From the IMG/VR virus record IMGVR_UViG_3300033145_002388, positions 1 to 64,000 of that record: DNA of 64,000 nt. One strand, written 5' to 3'. Under the pieces are notes generated by a model. The model did not search any database. It worked only from the letters and a program-made list of their open reading frames with translations, and was not told the DNA's origin. This DNA is from a virus. This document shows positions 32,195 to 43,100 of the stretch, piece after piece. A program made the position numbers and the translations under genes. Within the stretch, counting starts at the first letter, position 1; each line of letters opens with the position of its first letter.

Positions 32195-32509
32195 ATGAAT
32201 AAAAAAATTTTTCTCCTCACTTCTGTAGTGAGAAGGTTAGCAAATTTAAAAGGAAATAGAGATAAGATTTTTGTAGTGGGAGGATTGGTTACTCAGGGAA
32301 GATCTAGTCATGATATTGATATCTGTATTAAAGATCAAAAAGATATTCCAATTGTTAAAGATATTCTTGGTCCTTATCATAAAGATGTACATTTTTCAAT
32401 TCTCAAAGGTAATCGGCCCAGTTCTAAAATTTATCTTACAATTGATAAAAAAAATTTAGAATTGGGATCTAAAGGAATGTATAATGAAAATAGAAACAAT
32501 AAAACCTAA
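32195..32509 (+). CDS. Pol-beta-type nucleotidyltransferase-like protein, 104 aa
   Basis: The start at 32195 (MNKKIFLLTSVVRRLANLKG) follows the preceding stop. KIFVVGGLVTQGRSSHDIDICI (residues about 26-47) is the G-G-x-x-x-x-G-x-S-x-H-D-I-D signature of the nucleotidyltransferase fold, with the two metal-binding Asp. The protein is a minimal catalytic domain. Next to a ligase and a phosphoesterase-like gene it might fill or tailor DNA ends. It overlaps the next gene by 26 bases. Confidence 0.68.
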   Translation: MNKKIFLLTSVVRRLANLKGNRDKIFVVGGLVTQGRSSHDIDICIKDQKDIPIVKDILGPYHKDVHFSILKGNRPSSKIYLTIDKKNLELGSKGMYNENRNNKT

Positions 32510-33401
32510 AAGTGGAACTCATTTTAAAACTTATAAAGGAACAAAAAGAATACCAACTAAAGCAGAGTTTTTGAGACGAGCTTTAAAGAAAGCTCACGGA
32601 CCTTTAGATGTCCATGAAGAATGGATTGAGTTTATTCCTGGAAAATTTACTGTTCAATTACATGGATGGTTTGATGAGGGAAGTTATGGAAAGGGAAAAG
32701 AAGCCTTGACAAAAATTCAGTCAATTGTTAAGATGGCATTGAAGAATCATGAAGATCCAATTATTCATTTAACTAAAGGAAAGTTTCATTATGATATTAG
32801 AATTTTAAAAAAGGGATCCTTAACTTGGTTTGGTTTTACAACATTTAGGTTGCCGTGGACTGGAACTCTTGAAGATAAAGTGATGGGAACCGTTAAAGGC
32901 TATCAGTCCTTAGTTAAAGGATCTAAAGCTCTTAATAAATTTTTAAGAGAGAAAGCTGAAATTGCTTTGACTAAAGAAGGAACCGCTGAAAGAAGAGATC
33001 GTCCTAAATGGCTTAGAATTAAAGCAGAATATTGGAAACCTCCTGGGATTGGAACCCCCAGTGGACAACCGGGAATAATGATTGCATTAGAATCTTTACA
33101 ACCTTGTATAGTTCACAGAAGAGAATTAGATTTTTTAGATATAACTTTTATAGGAAAATATTTTAATGGAAGATATTTTGATAGATTAGTAGAAAGAAAA
33201 ATAGCTAAAAAATTTATTCTTGGATTTTATTTATGGCGAGCAAAGAAAGCTTTTGATATTTCTAAAATGAAAAATATTAGTATTGGAAAACAAAAGCATG
33301 AACCAATTGAAGTTAGATTTCAAGATAATTATTTAAAGATTCAATCTCCTTTAAAGCCTTCATGGAAATTTAAACGCGGGGGGAAAATCTTAACAACATA
33401 A
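32484..33401 (+). CDS. LigD 3'-phosphoesterase-like protein, 305 aa
   Basis: The segment GKFHYDIRILKKGSLTWFGF (about residues 100-119) closely resembles HYDLRLE.dGvLkSWA of the LigD 3'-phosphoesterase domain. An upstream His in FTVQLHGWFDEG could be the first metal ligand, and ESLQPCIVHRRELDFLD with FNGRYFDRLV forms the C-terminal part. LigD-PE trims 3' phosphates and ribonucleotides before end joining. With the ligase and nucleotidyltransferase this would make a repair set. The similarity is short, so confidence is moderate. Confidence 0.55.
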   Translation: MKIETIKPKSGTHFKTYKGTKRIPTKAEFLRRALKKAHGPLDVHEEWIEFIPGKFTVQLHGWFDEGSYGKGKEALTKIQSIVKMALKNHEDPIIHLTKGKFHYDIRILKKGSLTWFGFTTFRLPWTGTLEDKVMGTVKGYQSLVKGSKALNKFLREKAEIALTKEGTAERRDRPKWLRIKAEYWKPPGIGTPSGQPGIMIALESLQPCIVHRRELDFLDITFIGKYFNGRYFDRLVERKIAKKFILGFYLWRAKKAFDISKMKNISIGKQKHEPIEVRFQDNYLKIQSPLKPSWKFKRGGKILTT

Positions 33402-33422
33402 CTAATTTACTAATTAAATTTT

Positions 33423-33671
33423 ATGGCTAAAATTACTTTGGTTTGTCCTAAATGCGGAGCGAAGGTTAACGTTGAACCTGAGAAAGCAAAAGGACTTAAA
33501 TGTGCTAAATGTGGGGTTGCATTATTGACTCCCGAAAAAGCTGCGGTTTATGCTAAAGCATATGCTGCTGCAAAAAAAAGAAAAAAAAGAAGAACTGCGG
33601 CTGGTAGTTTAATTAAGAAAACTTTGCCAGCTAACTATGGTTATGGTGGAGAAAAAGAAGAATCAAAATAA
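33423..33671 (+). CDS. zinc-ribbon protein, 82 aa
   Basis: CPKCGAKVNVEPEKAKGLKC then AKCG gives a C4 zinc ribbon in the first 35 residues, followed by an Ala/Lys/Arg-rich basic tail (AAAKKRKKRRTAAG). It probably binds nucleic acid or a capsid partner. It lies 21 bases before the scaffold-like gene. Confidence 0.65.
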   Translation: MAKITLVCPKCGAKVNVEPEKAKGLKCAKCGVALLTPEKAAVYAKAYAAAKKRKKRRTAAGSLIKKTLPANYGYGGEKEESK

Positions 33672-33692
33672 TTAATTAATTAATTTTATTTT

Positions 33693-34484
33693 ATGAAAAT
33701 TAAATTTGGGGAAAAAAAAGATCCTGAAAATACAGAAAATAAAGATGTTAAAGAAACTGAAACTATAGATTCTGATAATGTGAAAGAAAAAGATTCTACA
33801 GAAATTAAAGAAGATCCTATAAAAACAGTAGTTGAAACTGTTAGAAATATTCAAAAATCTGTAGAAGAAATAAAAGAATCTAATTCTGGGTTGAAGTCTA
33901 GACTTGATTTATTTGAAGAAGAAAAAGAAGAATCATTTAATTCTTCTGGTGATGATTTATTTAATGAAGCTGAAAAAGAAGTTGTTGAGGAAGAAAAAAT
34001 TAAATCTGAACCAATTGAGTCTGATAAAAAAGAAGATGGAATTGATGAAGCAATTAAACAAGATCAAGATTTTAGAGATTCAATTACTGAAAAGCAAAAG
34101 AAAATTATTGAAAGACAGGAAATGATTGAAAAAAAAATTGATGAAGATAATTTGAATAGAGAAGTTAATGAAGCAATAAAAGAATTTCCTTCTATTAACA
34201 AAACTGATATTTTAAGAGAAATTGAAAATGATCCAAGTAAAACAGCATCTGAGATTGCAGAATCTTTAGATGCGCAACGTATAAAAGATCGCGCTGCTAT
34301 GCGTGATGAGATAAAAAAGGAAATAGAAGAAGAGCTTACTAAAGAGCAAAAAGGAAATGTCTCTGTACCTCAAGCTTCTGGTTCCTCTAATCCCAACTCT
34401 TCTACTCAAAATCCAGCTGAACCTGAGGGCGATCCTTGGGAAGAAGCTAGGAATAAAGCTAAGTCGGAGATAACAGAAGAGTAA
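33693..34484 (+). CDS. scaffolding protein-like acidic coiled-coil protein, 263 aa
   Basis: The protein is highly charged and acidic, with long helices (residues about 45-85 and 120-220) and a Ser/Pro/Asn-rich C-terminus (VPQASGSSNPNSSTQNPAEP) ending in a charged helix. Its composition, size and position immediately before the major capsid gene fit a scaffolding protein, which guides prohead assembly and then leaves. The call rests on context and composition, not on a specific motif. Confidence 0.72.
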   Translation: MKIKFGEKKDPENTENKDVKETETIDSDNVKEKDSTEIKEDPIKTVVETVRNIQKSVEEIKESNSGLKSRLDLFEEEKEESFNSSGDDLFNEAEKEVVEEEKIKSEPIESDKKEDGIDEAIKQDQDFRDSITEKQKKIIERQEMIEKKIDEDNLNREVNEAIKEFPSINKTDILREIENDPSKTASEIAESLDAQRIKDRAAMRDEIKKEIEEELTKEQKGNVSVPQASGSSNPNSSTQNPAEPEGDPWEEARNKAKSEITEE

Positions 34485-34512
34485 TTGTTTAATTAAAACT
34501 TTATAGTCTTGT

Positions 34513-35502
34513 ATGTCCTTAATAGCTGAACTTAATTCTGCGACTTTAAAGTATTATTCTCCGGTAGTCGTTGATCAGATCTTTAAATATTCTCCTTTAC
34601 TCTATCGCATTTTTAAAATTGCGAAAGAAGGTAATTGGGGGATGGCTCAGACAACTAGTGGTGGACGAAAAATTGCTGAACCCCTTGAATATCAAGAAGC
34701 TGCGCAAGCCAGTAATTCTCATGGTTCTTATGATTCAAGTGATACTTGGGCTGCTGATGATCAAGATGTATTGACTCTAGCTGAATACAGTTGGAAGCAA
34801 TATCATTCAACCATCAAAATTCCAAATCTCACTGTTTCAGAGAATGCTGGTAAAGCTAGAATTTTTGATATTGCTGCAATCAAGTTGAAGAATGCTGCTA
34901 AAACTTTGAGAAAAGATTTGGCAACTGATCTTTTTGGAGATAATACTGGTGAAAGTGGAAAAAATATTTTAGGCTTACAAGCACTAGTCGCTGCAACAGG
35001 TACTGTTGGTGGAATTGATAAAAGTAGTTATTCTTGGTGGCAGGGAAAGGTAAATACAACTGGCGGAATTCTTGACTGGTCGATCTTAAATGATCTCTAT
35101 GTTGGGACAAAACGCTATGGTGATGGAGTTCCTCTTTCTATTATTGTATGCTCAGATGGAGTTATGCAAAAATATGAAGATACTTATTCCAAAGTTGTGT
35201 CTGCTACTAATTCAGGAGTTAGATTAACCCTAGGTAGTAAAGTTTTAGATGGTGGTTTTCGCGCTTTTTCTTTTAAAGGTATTCCAATCGTAAGTGATCC
35301 ATTCTGTGGTTCTGGGCTTTTGTTCGGATTAACAGAACAATTCTTGCATGCTAGAATTTTAAAACAATTCGGAACCCAAGGTTGGAAATCAATTGAAGAT
35401 CAAGGCAAAGATTATCTTCAAGCAACTTATAAAGGTTATTTGGCCTTTACTTCAAGTTGTGCTAGAAAGCAGTCAATGGCTAGTGGCTTGACAGAAGCAT
35501 AG
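34513..35502 (+). CDS. major capsid protein (HK97-type)
   Basis: The 329-residue protein has the usual features of phage major capsid proteins of this size: AELNSATLKYYSPVVVDQIF at the start, SGGRKIAEPLEYQE (E-loop region), TLAEYSWKQYHSTIKIP, RIFDIAAIKLKNAAKTLRKD (spine helix), SDGVMQKYEDTYSK, and FSFKGIPIVSDPFCGSGLLF (P-domain to A-domain). It follows the scaffold gene and is closed by a strong terminator, consistent with its high expression. Confidence 0.87.
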   Translation: MSLIAELNSATLKYYSPVVVDQIFKYSPLLYRIFKIAKEGNWGMAQTTSGGRKIAEPLEYQEAAQASNSHGSYDSSDTWAADDQDVLTLAEYSWKQYHSTIKIPNLTVSENAGKARIFDIAAIKLKNAAKTLRKDLATDLFGDNTGESGKNILGLQALVAATGTVGGIDKSSYSWWQGKVNTTGGILDWSILNDLYVGTKRYGDGVPLSIIVCSDGVMQKYEDTYSKVVSATNSGVRLTLGSKVLDGGFRAFSFKGIPIVSDPFCGSGLLFGLTEQFLHARILKQFGTQGWKSIEDQGKDYLQATYKGYLAFTSSCARKQSMASGLTEA

Positions 35503-35520
35503 ACATAATCTGAATTTGAT

Positions 35521-35558
35521 AAGGAGACAAGACTTTATGTACTTGTCTCCTTTGTTTT
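35521..35558 (+). terminator. Rho-independent terminator after the capsid gene
   Basis: AAGGAGACAAG (35521-35531) pairs perfectly over 11 bp with CTTGTCTCCTT (35542-35552) around a 10-base loop, followed by TTTGTTTT. The next gene's ATG comes immediately after, so downstream genes depend on read-through or on a promoter inside the capsid gene. Confidence 0.88.
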
Positions 35559-36041
35559 ATGAAAAGAAAAAATTATTGTTATATAACTTGGTATCATCCA
35601 AATTTAAAGAATAGACAAGATCTATTAAACTTAAAAAATTTATTTGTTCTTTTTCAAAATAATCATCAGAGTTTAGTTAATTTTAAATGTAAAAAATTTT
35701 TAACTTTAATAGAGGATAAATCTGTAGCTATGAATACTCTTATGAATTATTTAAAGGAACAATATTTTTGGGCTATTATATTTCATCCTAATGTTAAAGT
35801 TGATTTATCAAAAGTAGAATTTCCTAAAGTTTCCAGAGTTTTTTATTCTAATGGTTTAGATTGGCAAAATTTTTCTCGAGAATTTAATGCATTACATTTT
35901 GCATTTGTTACTAGAACACAAGGTTTTTTGCCATGGAATTCATTTAAATTTCAATCTGATTCACAAGATAGTTTAATAACTTCAATTAAATATTCTAAGA
36001 TGGCTAAGAGAATAGATCCATTTTGGAAATTAATTAATTAA
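35559..36041 (+). CDS. hypothetical protein, 160 aa
   Basis: The protein is basic and aromatic-rich (YCYITWYHPNLKNRQDLL; YFWAIIFHPNVKVDLSKVEF), with alternating strands that suggest an alpha/beta fold. No family is recognised. It lies between capsid and the giant protein, a place often used for head-completion genes. Confidence 0.55.
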   Translation: MKRKNYCYITWYHPNLKNRQDLLNLKNLFVLFQNNHQSLVNFKCKKFLTLIEDKSVAMNTLMNYLKEQYFWAIIFHPNVKVDLSKVEFPKVSRVFYSNGLDWQNFSREFNALHFAFVTRTQGFLPWNSFKFQSDSQDSLITSIKYSKMAKRIDPFWKLIN

Positions 36042-36050
36042 AAAAATCTT

Positions 36051-36512
36051 ATGATAAATGTATTTATATTTCCTACTAATAAAGAAAGTTCTAAATTTTT
36101 TAAGGAATATTTAAAAACTAAAAAGATTAATATTGTTACTCCTTCATTTAAGAAAATTCATGTTATTCATTTTTTTAATTGTAGATTGGGAGAAATAGTA
36201 AAACAAATTAAAATTCATAAACCTAATTTAGTTGTTTTACATTCTAAACATTATCCAAGAATAGCTTATAATATTCCTTATATTTATATGCCAATTACTA
36301 AGAAAAAACATTTTTATAATTTAGTTACTGTTTATACTAATAATAAGTCTCTGTCCACCCTCTACTTAAATAAATTACAGATTACTTATAATTTAAAAAT
36401 GTTTACTTCAGAAGCAACTTATTCTAAAAATTTTAGATTAGTTCTTTTAAATATTTCTAAAAATTTTAAATCCAAATTATATAAATTTAAAAGTAAGCTT
36501 TTAATAGCATGA
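36051..36512 (+). CDS. hypothetical protein, 153 aa
   Basis: The protein starts INVFIFPTNKESSKFFKEYL and has LGEIVKQIKIHKPNLVVLHS, a repeated strand-helix pattern like a small Rossmann-type or glycosyltransferase-like half fold. No motif is recognised. It overlaps the next gene by four bases. Confidence 0.55.
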   Translation: MINVFIFPTNKESSKFFKEYLKTKKINIVTPSFKKIHVIHFFNCRLGEIVKQIKIHKPNLVVLHSKHYPRIAYNIPYIYMPITKKKHFYNLVTVYTNNKSLSTLYLNKLQITYNLKMFTSEATYSKNFRLVLLNISKNFKSKLYKFKSKLLIA

Positions 36513-37180
36513 GAGGTTCATATGAAATTGTTCTTTATATAGACGAAGATAAATTTTATATAAAGAGATGGATTAAATGTTTTCATAATATTCGATATTT
36601 AAGTATTAAAGAAAGGATTAAATATATTAGATCTTGGGGGACTCCATCAATTAGTATTCTATTTAAGAATGCAGATTTAAATAGATTTAGTTGGATAATA
36701 AGAAAGTATAAATTTTATCCTAGTTATGTTAGAATTTATTTTGGGGTTACTTTAGCAGATTTTATAACAGATAAATTATTTAGTCCTCGAACCAAAGCAA
36801 TTTTATTTATTCAAGCTCCAGTAAAATTTGCTAGTTCAAATCAGGATAGTCTAATTAAAGCTTCTCATTTTTTTTCTTGTATAATGTTTCCATTATTTAG
36901 AAGAAATTGGAGAAGTGCTAAATCTAAATATCCCGAGCTTGACGCAATTTATAATGGTGGTAAGATAGATAATGATAATTGTTTTGAAGAAGTAGGAAAG
37001 AAATTAGGATTATCTTGTTGTTATTTTCAATCTGATTATAAAAAATTAATTCCAAAAAAACCATATTGTTTTGCAATTTGTAGAAGTGAATTAAAAAATT
37101 TAAAGTTAAATCTAGATGGTACTATAACACCAACTAAAAATAAAAGAGTTTTACTAGATAATTTTTATGACGTTATTTAA
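36509..37180 (+). CDS. hypothetical protein, 223 aa
   Basis: The protein is basic, with many Tyr, Lys and Ile residues (YEIVLYIDEDKFYIKRWIKC) and ASHFFSCIMFPLFRRNWRSA in the middle. No domain is recognised. Its end overlaps the start of the giant gene by 14 bases, so the two are coupled. Confidence 0.55.
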   Translation: MRGSYEIVLYIDEDKFYIKRWIKCFHNIRYLSIKERIKYIRSWGTPSISILFKNADLNRFSWIIRKYKFYPSYVRIYFGVTLADFITDKLFSPRTKAILFIQAPVKFASSNQDSLIKASHFFSCIMFPLFRRNWRSAKSKYPELDAIYNGGKIDNDNCFEEVGKKLGLSCCYFQSDYKKLIPKKPYCFAICRSELKNLKLNLDGTITPTKNKRVLLDNFYDVI

Positions 37181-40100
37181 GTTGTTTAAAGAACAAAACT
37201 TGAGTCTACCTTCAGTAGAAAGAAGGAAACAGCTATACTCAAGATATAAGCTAGGCACAGATTATAAAGGATCTTTTGAACAGAATACTTTACTTTCTAA
37301 AGCTATTAAAAAAGATCCAAGAGAATTTAATATTTTTGTTAATGCTTTAAAGTTTCCTTTAGCTCCAACTATAATTAAATCATCTCCTGTTAAGTCTAAA
37401 GTTAAATCTGTAGCAAAACTAGAACCTGTAAAGATTTCTAAATCCTTAAAGAAAGAATCATTTGAATATGATCGTTTGACTCCTGGTAAAACCGTAGGAG
37501 ATTGGCTTAAAGCAAAGAAAATAAAATTTGAGGACTTTCAAAAACTTAATCCCGCTTATAAAACCCAGGATTTTAAAGTTGAGAGTCCTTTTAAAGTTAA
37601 GATTCCTAAATTAGATTCTGTTTTAATTAAAGAATTTCCAAAAGTAAAAGAAATTCTTGATAAAAAATCAGGAGAAATTAAAGATCCTGCTGATATTCAG
37701 AAGATTTTAAGACAATCAATATCCAATTTATTAATAGGTGGCATTAAAGCATTGCCAGAAATTATTGTTAAGGGAAAAAATTTACTTCCAGCTTATACTA
37801 AAAATATTTCTGAGGGTATTAAACAAACTAAAATATCTGTTGATAAAAAAAATTTAGCTACTGATCTTGGTCAAAAAGAAAAAGCTTATGCTGCTAATTG
37901 GGATCCTGTTAAAATATTAGACACAACAGCGAAAACTGTTATTTCTTTGTCAGTTATGAAGAAAGGTTTCCGACCGATTTCCAGTGATTTAATTTCATTA
38001 ATTAAAAAATCACAAAAATTAAAATTAAAGGAAAAGCAAGAAAAAGAAAGAAAATTAGTAATTCCTTCCGTTGAAGATTTTTTAGCTGGGGAAAAAATAG
38101 ATTTATCTTCAGAAGAAAAAAAGATTATTACTAAACCAAAAGAAGAAAATGAAAGTCCAGAATATACTACTGCTAGATTAAAAAATATTATTTCTAAATT
38201 AGATTCTATTAAAAAAGATATTCAATTACAACAATCAAATTTAAAAGCCGAAGATAGTTCCATTATTGGCCTTATTAACAAGGAGGGAAAATTTTTACCT
38301 TGGGAAACTTTAGAAAAAGATACAGGATTGGCAAAAAATCTTCAATCTGAAATAGAAGCAATGAGTAAAAAAATTGGTCCTGCTACTAATAGAATGCAAG
38401 AGAATACTAATGAATCTATTAAGTGGCAAAATATTCTTTTTAAAAATTTAGATAAATATTCTGATGTTATATTTAATTTAATTTCAGATCCAGAAGTTAT
38501 AAAGGATCCAACAATTTTAACAAAGGTTCAGACATGGTTTCCAAATCGTGAAAGTTTTTTATTGGGAGTAACTAAATCTCCCACTGATGTTTTGGTTTCT
38601 ACGCCTGAAGTTAAGAAATTACAAAAAGAAATGGAGAGTCTTTTAACACCAGAGATGAAAGAAATTATTGATAATGCTTCTAAATTAGATCCTGAAAATG
38701 ATGAACAAGCTGATAAATTTTGGTTAGGATTAAGTTTGGATCAACAAAAATCCTATCAGAGATTAATGACTCTGAATCGTTTAATTGGGGAAAAAGATGA
38801 TGCAACCAAACTTCAAAAAACCTGGGCTTTATTAGAAGATCCTTATTTTCAAAAAACAATTTTAGAAAGTGCTAAATATTTATCTGAAGATCAAAAGAAA
38901 ATTATCCAGCCTGTTATAGAAATTGCTAAGTTAAATGCAGAAAGAACTATCTTATGGCCAAAAGTAGATAATGAAATGAAATCTCAAACAGAAGAAATAA
39001 AAAATAAATATACTGAGTATCAAAAATTAGTTGAAGGAATTAATCAAAGAATAGTAGCTTTGGGTGATCCTAAAAAACAGGGCACACTTGCTCATTGGTT
39101 AGTTGATTACGGTGATGCTATTCATGAGTATCAAAAAAGTTTATTAAAAGCTGAACTTAAGTCAGAAAAAAAAGTTGCTGAATTTCAGGATGCATATATT
39201 GAAGCTAGAAGTTTTAAATCTGTATCTAGGAATTTCATGAATGCAATTACTTCTTTCTTGAAGAATCATAGTTGGGAAATAAAAGCTGAAGATGAAAAAG
39301 GTTTCTTTTTAAAACTTAGAAAAAGTCAAGAAGAAATTTTAGCCAAGGATAAATTAAAAATAATGAGTCAAGTTGTTTTTCCTACTGGTTTTAAAAATTA
39401 TTTTATAGAAGGAGGCTATAAATATGATCTTCCTATAGCCATTACTCCAATTGGATATGAAGTCACAAAGAATGCTTTTTCTGGATTACAATGGATCTGG
39501 GATAGAACCTTGCCAGCTGCTGAGGTTGCTGTTACTGCTTTATCTCAAATAGGTTCAACTTTTTATCAAACAGTTTTAGAAGAAACGGGGGATTTGTGGG
39601 GTATGGAAAGAAAAAAAGTAGAAGAGTTAACTACAATTGGAGAATTTCCTTTTAAAGAAAAAAATTTAGTAAGTAAATTATGGAATTTAAATTGTTTTAA
39701 TTTTTTTAATTTATATGATGCTGCCAATTTAACTGATTTACAAAAGATTGCACCTGGTAAACGATTTGAAATTCAAAATCTTCCTAAATGGATAGATTTA
39801 AAAAAGGGCGGTTATCTTCCAACTCTTTATTCAAATTATAGACATCCTCGTTCTTATCAAGAAATTATGATAAAAAGCAGAATGAAAGCAGTTGAGGTTT
39901 TACCTTCTGAATTTAAAATTATTCAAGAAGAATTTTTAAGCTTAAATAATCTGAACAAGGATAGTGTTCTTAGTATTGGCGATAGGATTTTAATTCCAAC
40001 TCAGGGTTATATTGCGCCTAGAAATTTAATTAAACCTAATGAAAGAACAAAAATGGAGCAAACATCAGATGGTAGATTAGCTTTGCTTGCAATAGATTTT

Positions 40101-43100
40101 ATAGGATGGGGCTTTCTTGACCCTACTTCAATTTTTTGGACTAGAATAGGATCCTTGTCTAAATCAATTTTTAAAAATATTTGTCCTCAACTTTATAATC
40201 AATTAAAGACTCGTAAAGATTTATATAAATTTGCAAATGAATATTCTAGGGCTAGTGATTTAGCAGAGGATTTAATGAGTTTTGCTTCTTTAGATGCCAT
40301 ACCTGGGGGCAAATTTAAAGAAATGTTTCCCTCTTTGATTAATAGTCGTAAAGCTTTTATGAGCTTAAAAGTTTTAGATAATTTAGATCCAAAAGTTTTA
40401 GCTAAGATTGAGAAGTATGCGCAAGAAGGAGAATTATGGAGAAGTGGATATTTTTCAAAGTTGTTTATTGACAATGTAAAAACTAAAGTTGGGAAGGACA
40501 AACTTAAAACATTTCAAGATTCTTTAAGGGCTTTAATGTTAGAAGGAAAGATTCCTGCTGCTTCTGATAATTTAGTTTGGGAAGTTTTAAATCAATTTGG
40601 TGGTAACGGATTTGATTTAATTAAACAGATTGCAAATAATGGTCCGAAAGCTTTAGAGATTGGTTTGAATAAAGTTGTAAAAAATTATCATTCAGCAAGG
40701 TTAAGAGAATATTTACTTAAGAAAAATTTAGATAAAACTTTATATGGACTTTCTCCGTTAGAAAGAAATCAGGTTTTAAATTTATCTCAGAAGACTGAAG
40801 CTCAAATTACTAAAGAATTAAATTTAATGAGAGAACTTGGGAAGGGAAAAACATTTAAAGAAAGATTTCTTATTCGGCCAGAATTTACCCCCAAATCTAT
40901 AAATAAAATTGAGCAAGCTGTTAAGCAAACTAAAATAAATTTACTCAATGCAGAAAAGATTTTAAAGGAAAGTAAGGTTACTATTAATTTACCTGATAGC
41001 TATAAGATTTTATATAATCTTAAGAAAGAAGGGAAAAATTATTTTGATATAGTTAATAAGCAATTTGTAGTAGAACAGTTAGGAAAGAGAGGGGTACCGG
41101 GCTTAATTAAGGATTGGTATAGTCAAGTTGGTACAAAGTTAGTAACTTATCTTGATAATATTACAGGTTATTTTTCTGAAAGTACTTTAATGGCTAGAAA
41201 AAATTTAACTTATTCTGAAATAGTTAATGGTATTAAACAAGGGCATGGTGGCTTAGGTTTACGATTATTAGATACAGTTAGATTTAAAGATAAGGATATG
41301 ACAGTTAGAGCTTTAATGAAAGAATTAGAAAAAGTAGCAAAGGGCCAAAAGTCAAAAGCTACATTTCTTTCTACTAAATGGCCTATTAAAATTCCATTAC
41401 AAAAGAAACAATCTTCTTCTTTACTTGATGCAATTTATAAAAGTATAAAGTTTGATTCATTTAAAAATAAAGATTGGGTTGGAATGAATTCTTATAGTTT
41501 TAAAGAATTATTAGGTAAGGTTCAAAAGTTAGATAAAAATTTTGTGCCTGTTTCAAAAACTAAAGATGTTTATAATACTTTACCTTTGCAATGGTTTAAT
41601 GCTAATAAAAATACTCAGGGCTATGCTGTATTTGGCGGACTTCCATCTCGTCATGGAATGTCTAAAATAATTAAAGTAAAATCTAAAGAAAAATTAATTA
41701 TTCAAGATCCAAAAGATTTTAAAGCTTATTTTGAAGAAGCAGTAAATCTTTATTTTTTACAAAAATATTCTCCATTAGAATATAAGCGTTATCAAGATGA
41801 TTTAGTTCAGATGGTAAAAAGACAAACTGATAAACAATTAAAAGCTTGGTTAACCCCTCAAGATAGAATTGCTTTACTTATTTTTGAAAATGAGAAAAAG
41901 GGAATTGCTTCTCTACCCAATTCTATTATAGATTTATTTGAATCTTTAACAGGTAGCGCTGATGATATTAAAAGATCTATAACTTTATTTTTAAATAAAA
42001 GAATGGGATTAGAAAAAGAACAAATCCTTGCTTCAAAAAAAGCTGAATTAATTAAATCTTTTAAAGCTCATGGAATTAAAGAACCAGAAAGAGAATGGTT
42101 ACTTTATAGAAGACGTTGGAATTTTGATTTAGTTATTAATCCTCAAGTTGAAGAGTTTGCAACAATTCATAATTTACTTTCAAAGTTTCCTATTTTAAGT
42201 TTCAAAAAAACTTCTAAATTAATTCCTGCTAAATATGTTACTAGATTAGAAAAAAATAGTTATCCATTTAGAAGCAGATATCCTAGTGAAATTGATAGAT
42301 TGTTTTATGAAATTCAACAGGGGGGTCGAAAAAGATTCTCGGAAATTATTTCCGAAAAAAAATCTTTACCTCAGAAAATAGAAGAGATAAAGAATATCAA
42401 AGCTGAAACCTTAAATATTCAAGCTAATAATTTTTTATTTTGTCCTTCTGCTTCCAAACTTCATACTGATAGAGATATTAGATTAGCTGTACAAAAATAT
42501 GGAAGTCGTGGGAATTTTATTATTCCAGGTGATTATAAAAATGCTGAGTATGCTAGAAAGAAATTTGAAACTTATTTGCCACAAGGAAGAGCTAAAGTAC
42601 TAAAAAAAGATTTTCAAAAAGGTAGTCAAACTCAGTTTGTTTTAAATCAACCTCAATTTATAGATGATCTTAAAAATGTAAATCAATTAGATGAAATGAC
42701 TTTGGGAGGAGTAATTCCTGAAAAAAAGTTAGCTGAATTTTGGGCTCAAATTCCAGAAGATCTTCCTAGCAGAAAAATTTTTAAAACTGGAAAATATTAT
42801 CCCTCAGAAACTATTGGTGCTGGGGTTAGGGCTAGTAAATTAAAAAAACTTGAAGACCAATTTGGAAAAAAAATTGCTAAACAAAAAATGGCAGATATTG
42901 AAAAAACAATGGCTGAACAAAAAAAATATTGGCTTCCTCAAAAAAAGTACAGTCTTGGTTATGATTATGATGCAATAGATGATATTCAAAAGAATATAAA
43001 TTTTGTAATGAAAGATGTTAATGATCCAATAGCTAAAGAATTTAAAAGTTGGATTAGATACGAAGAATTAGAAGAGTTAGAAAAAAATCATAAAGGAATG

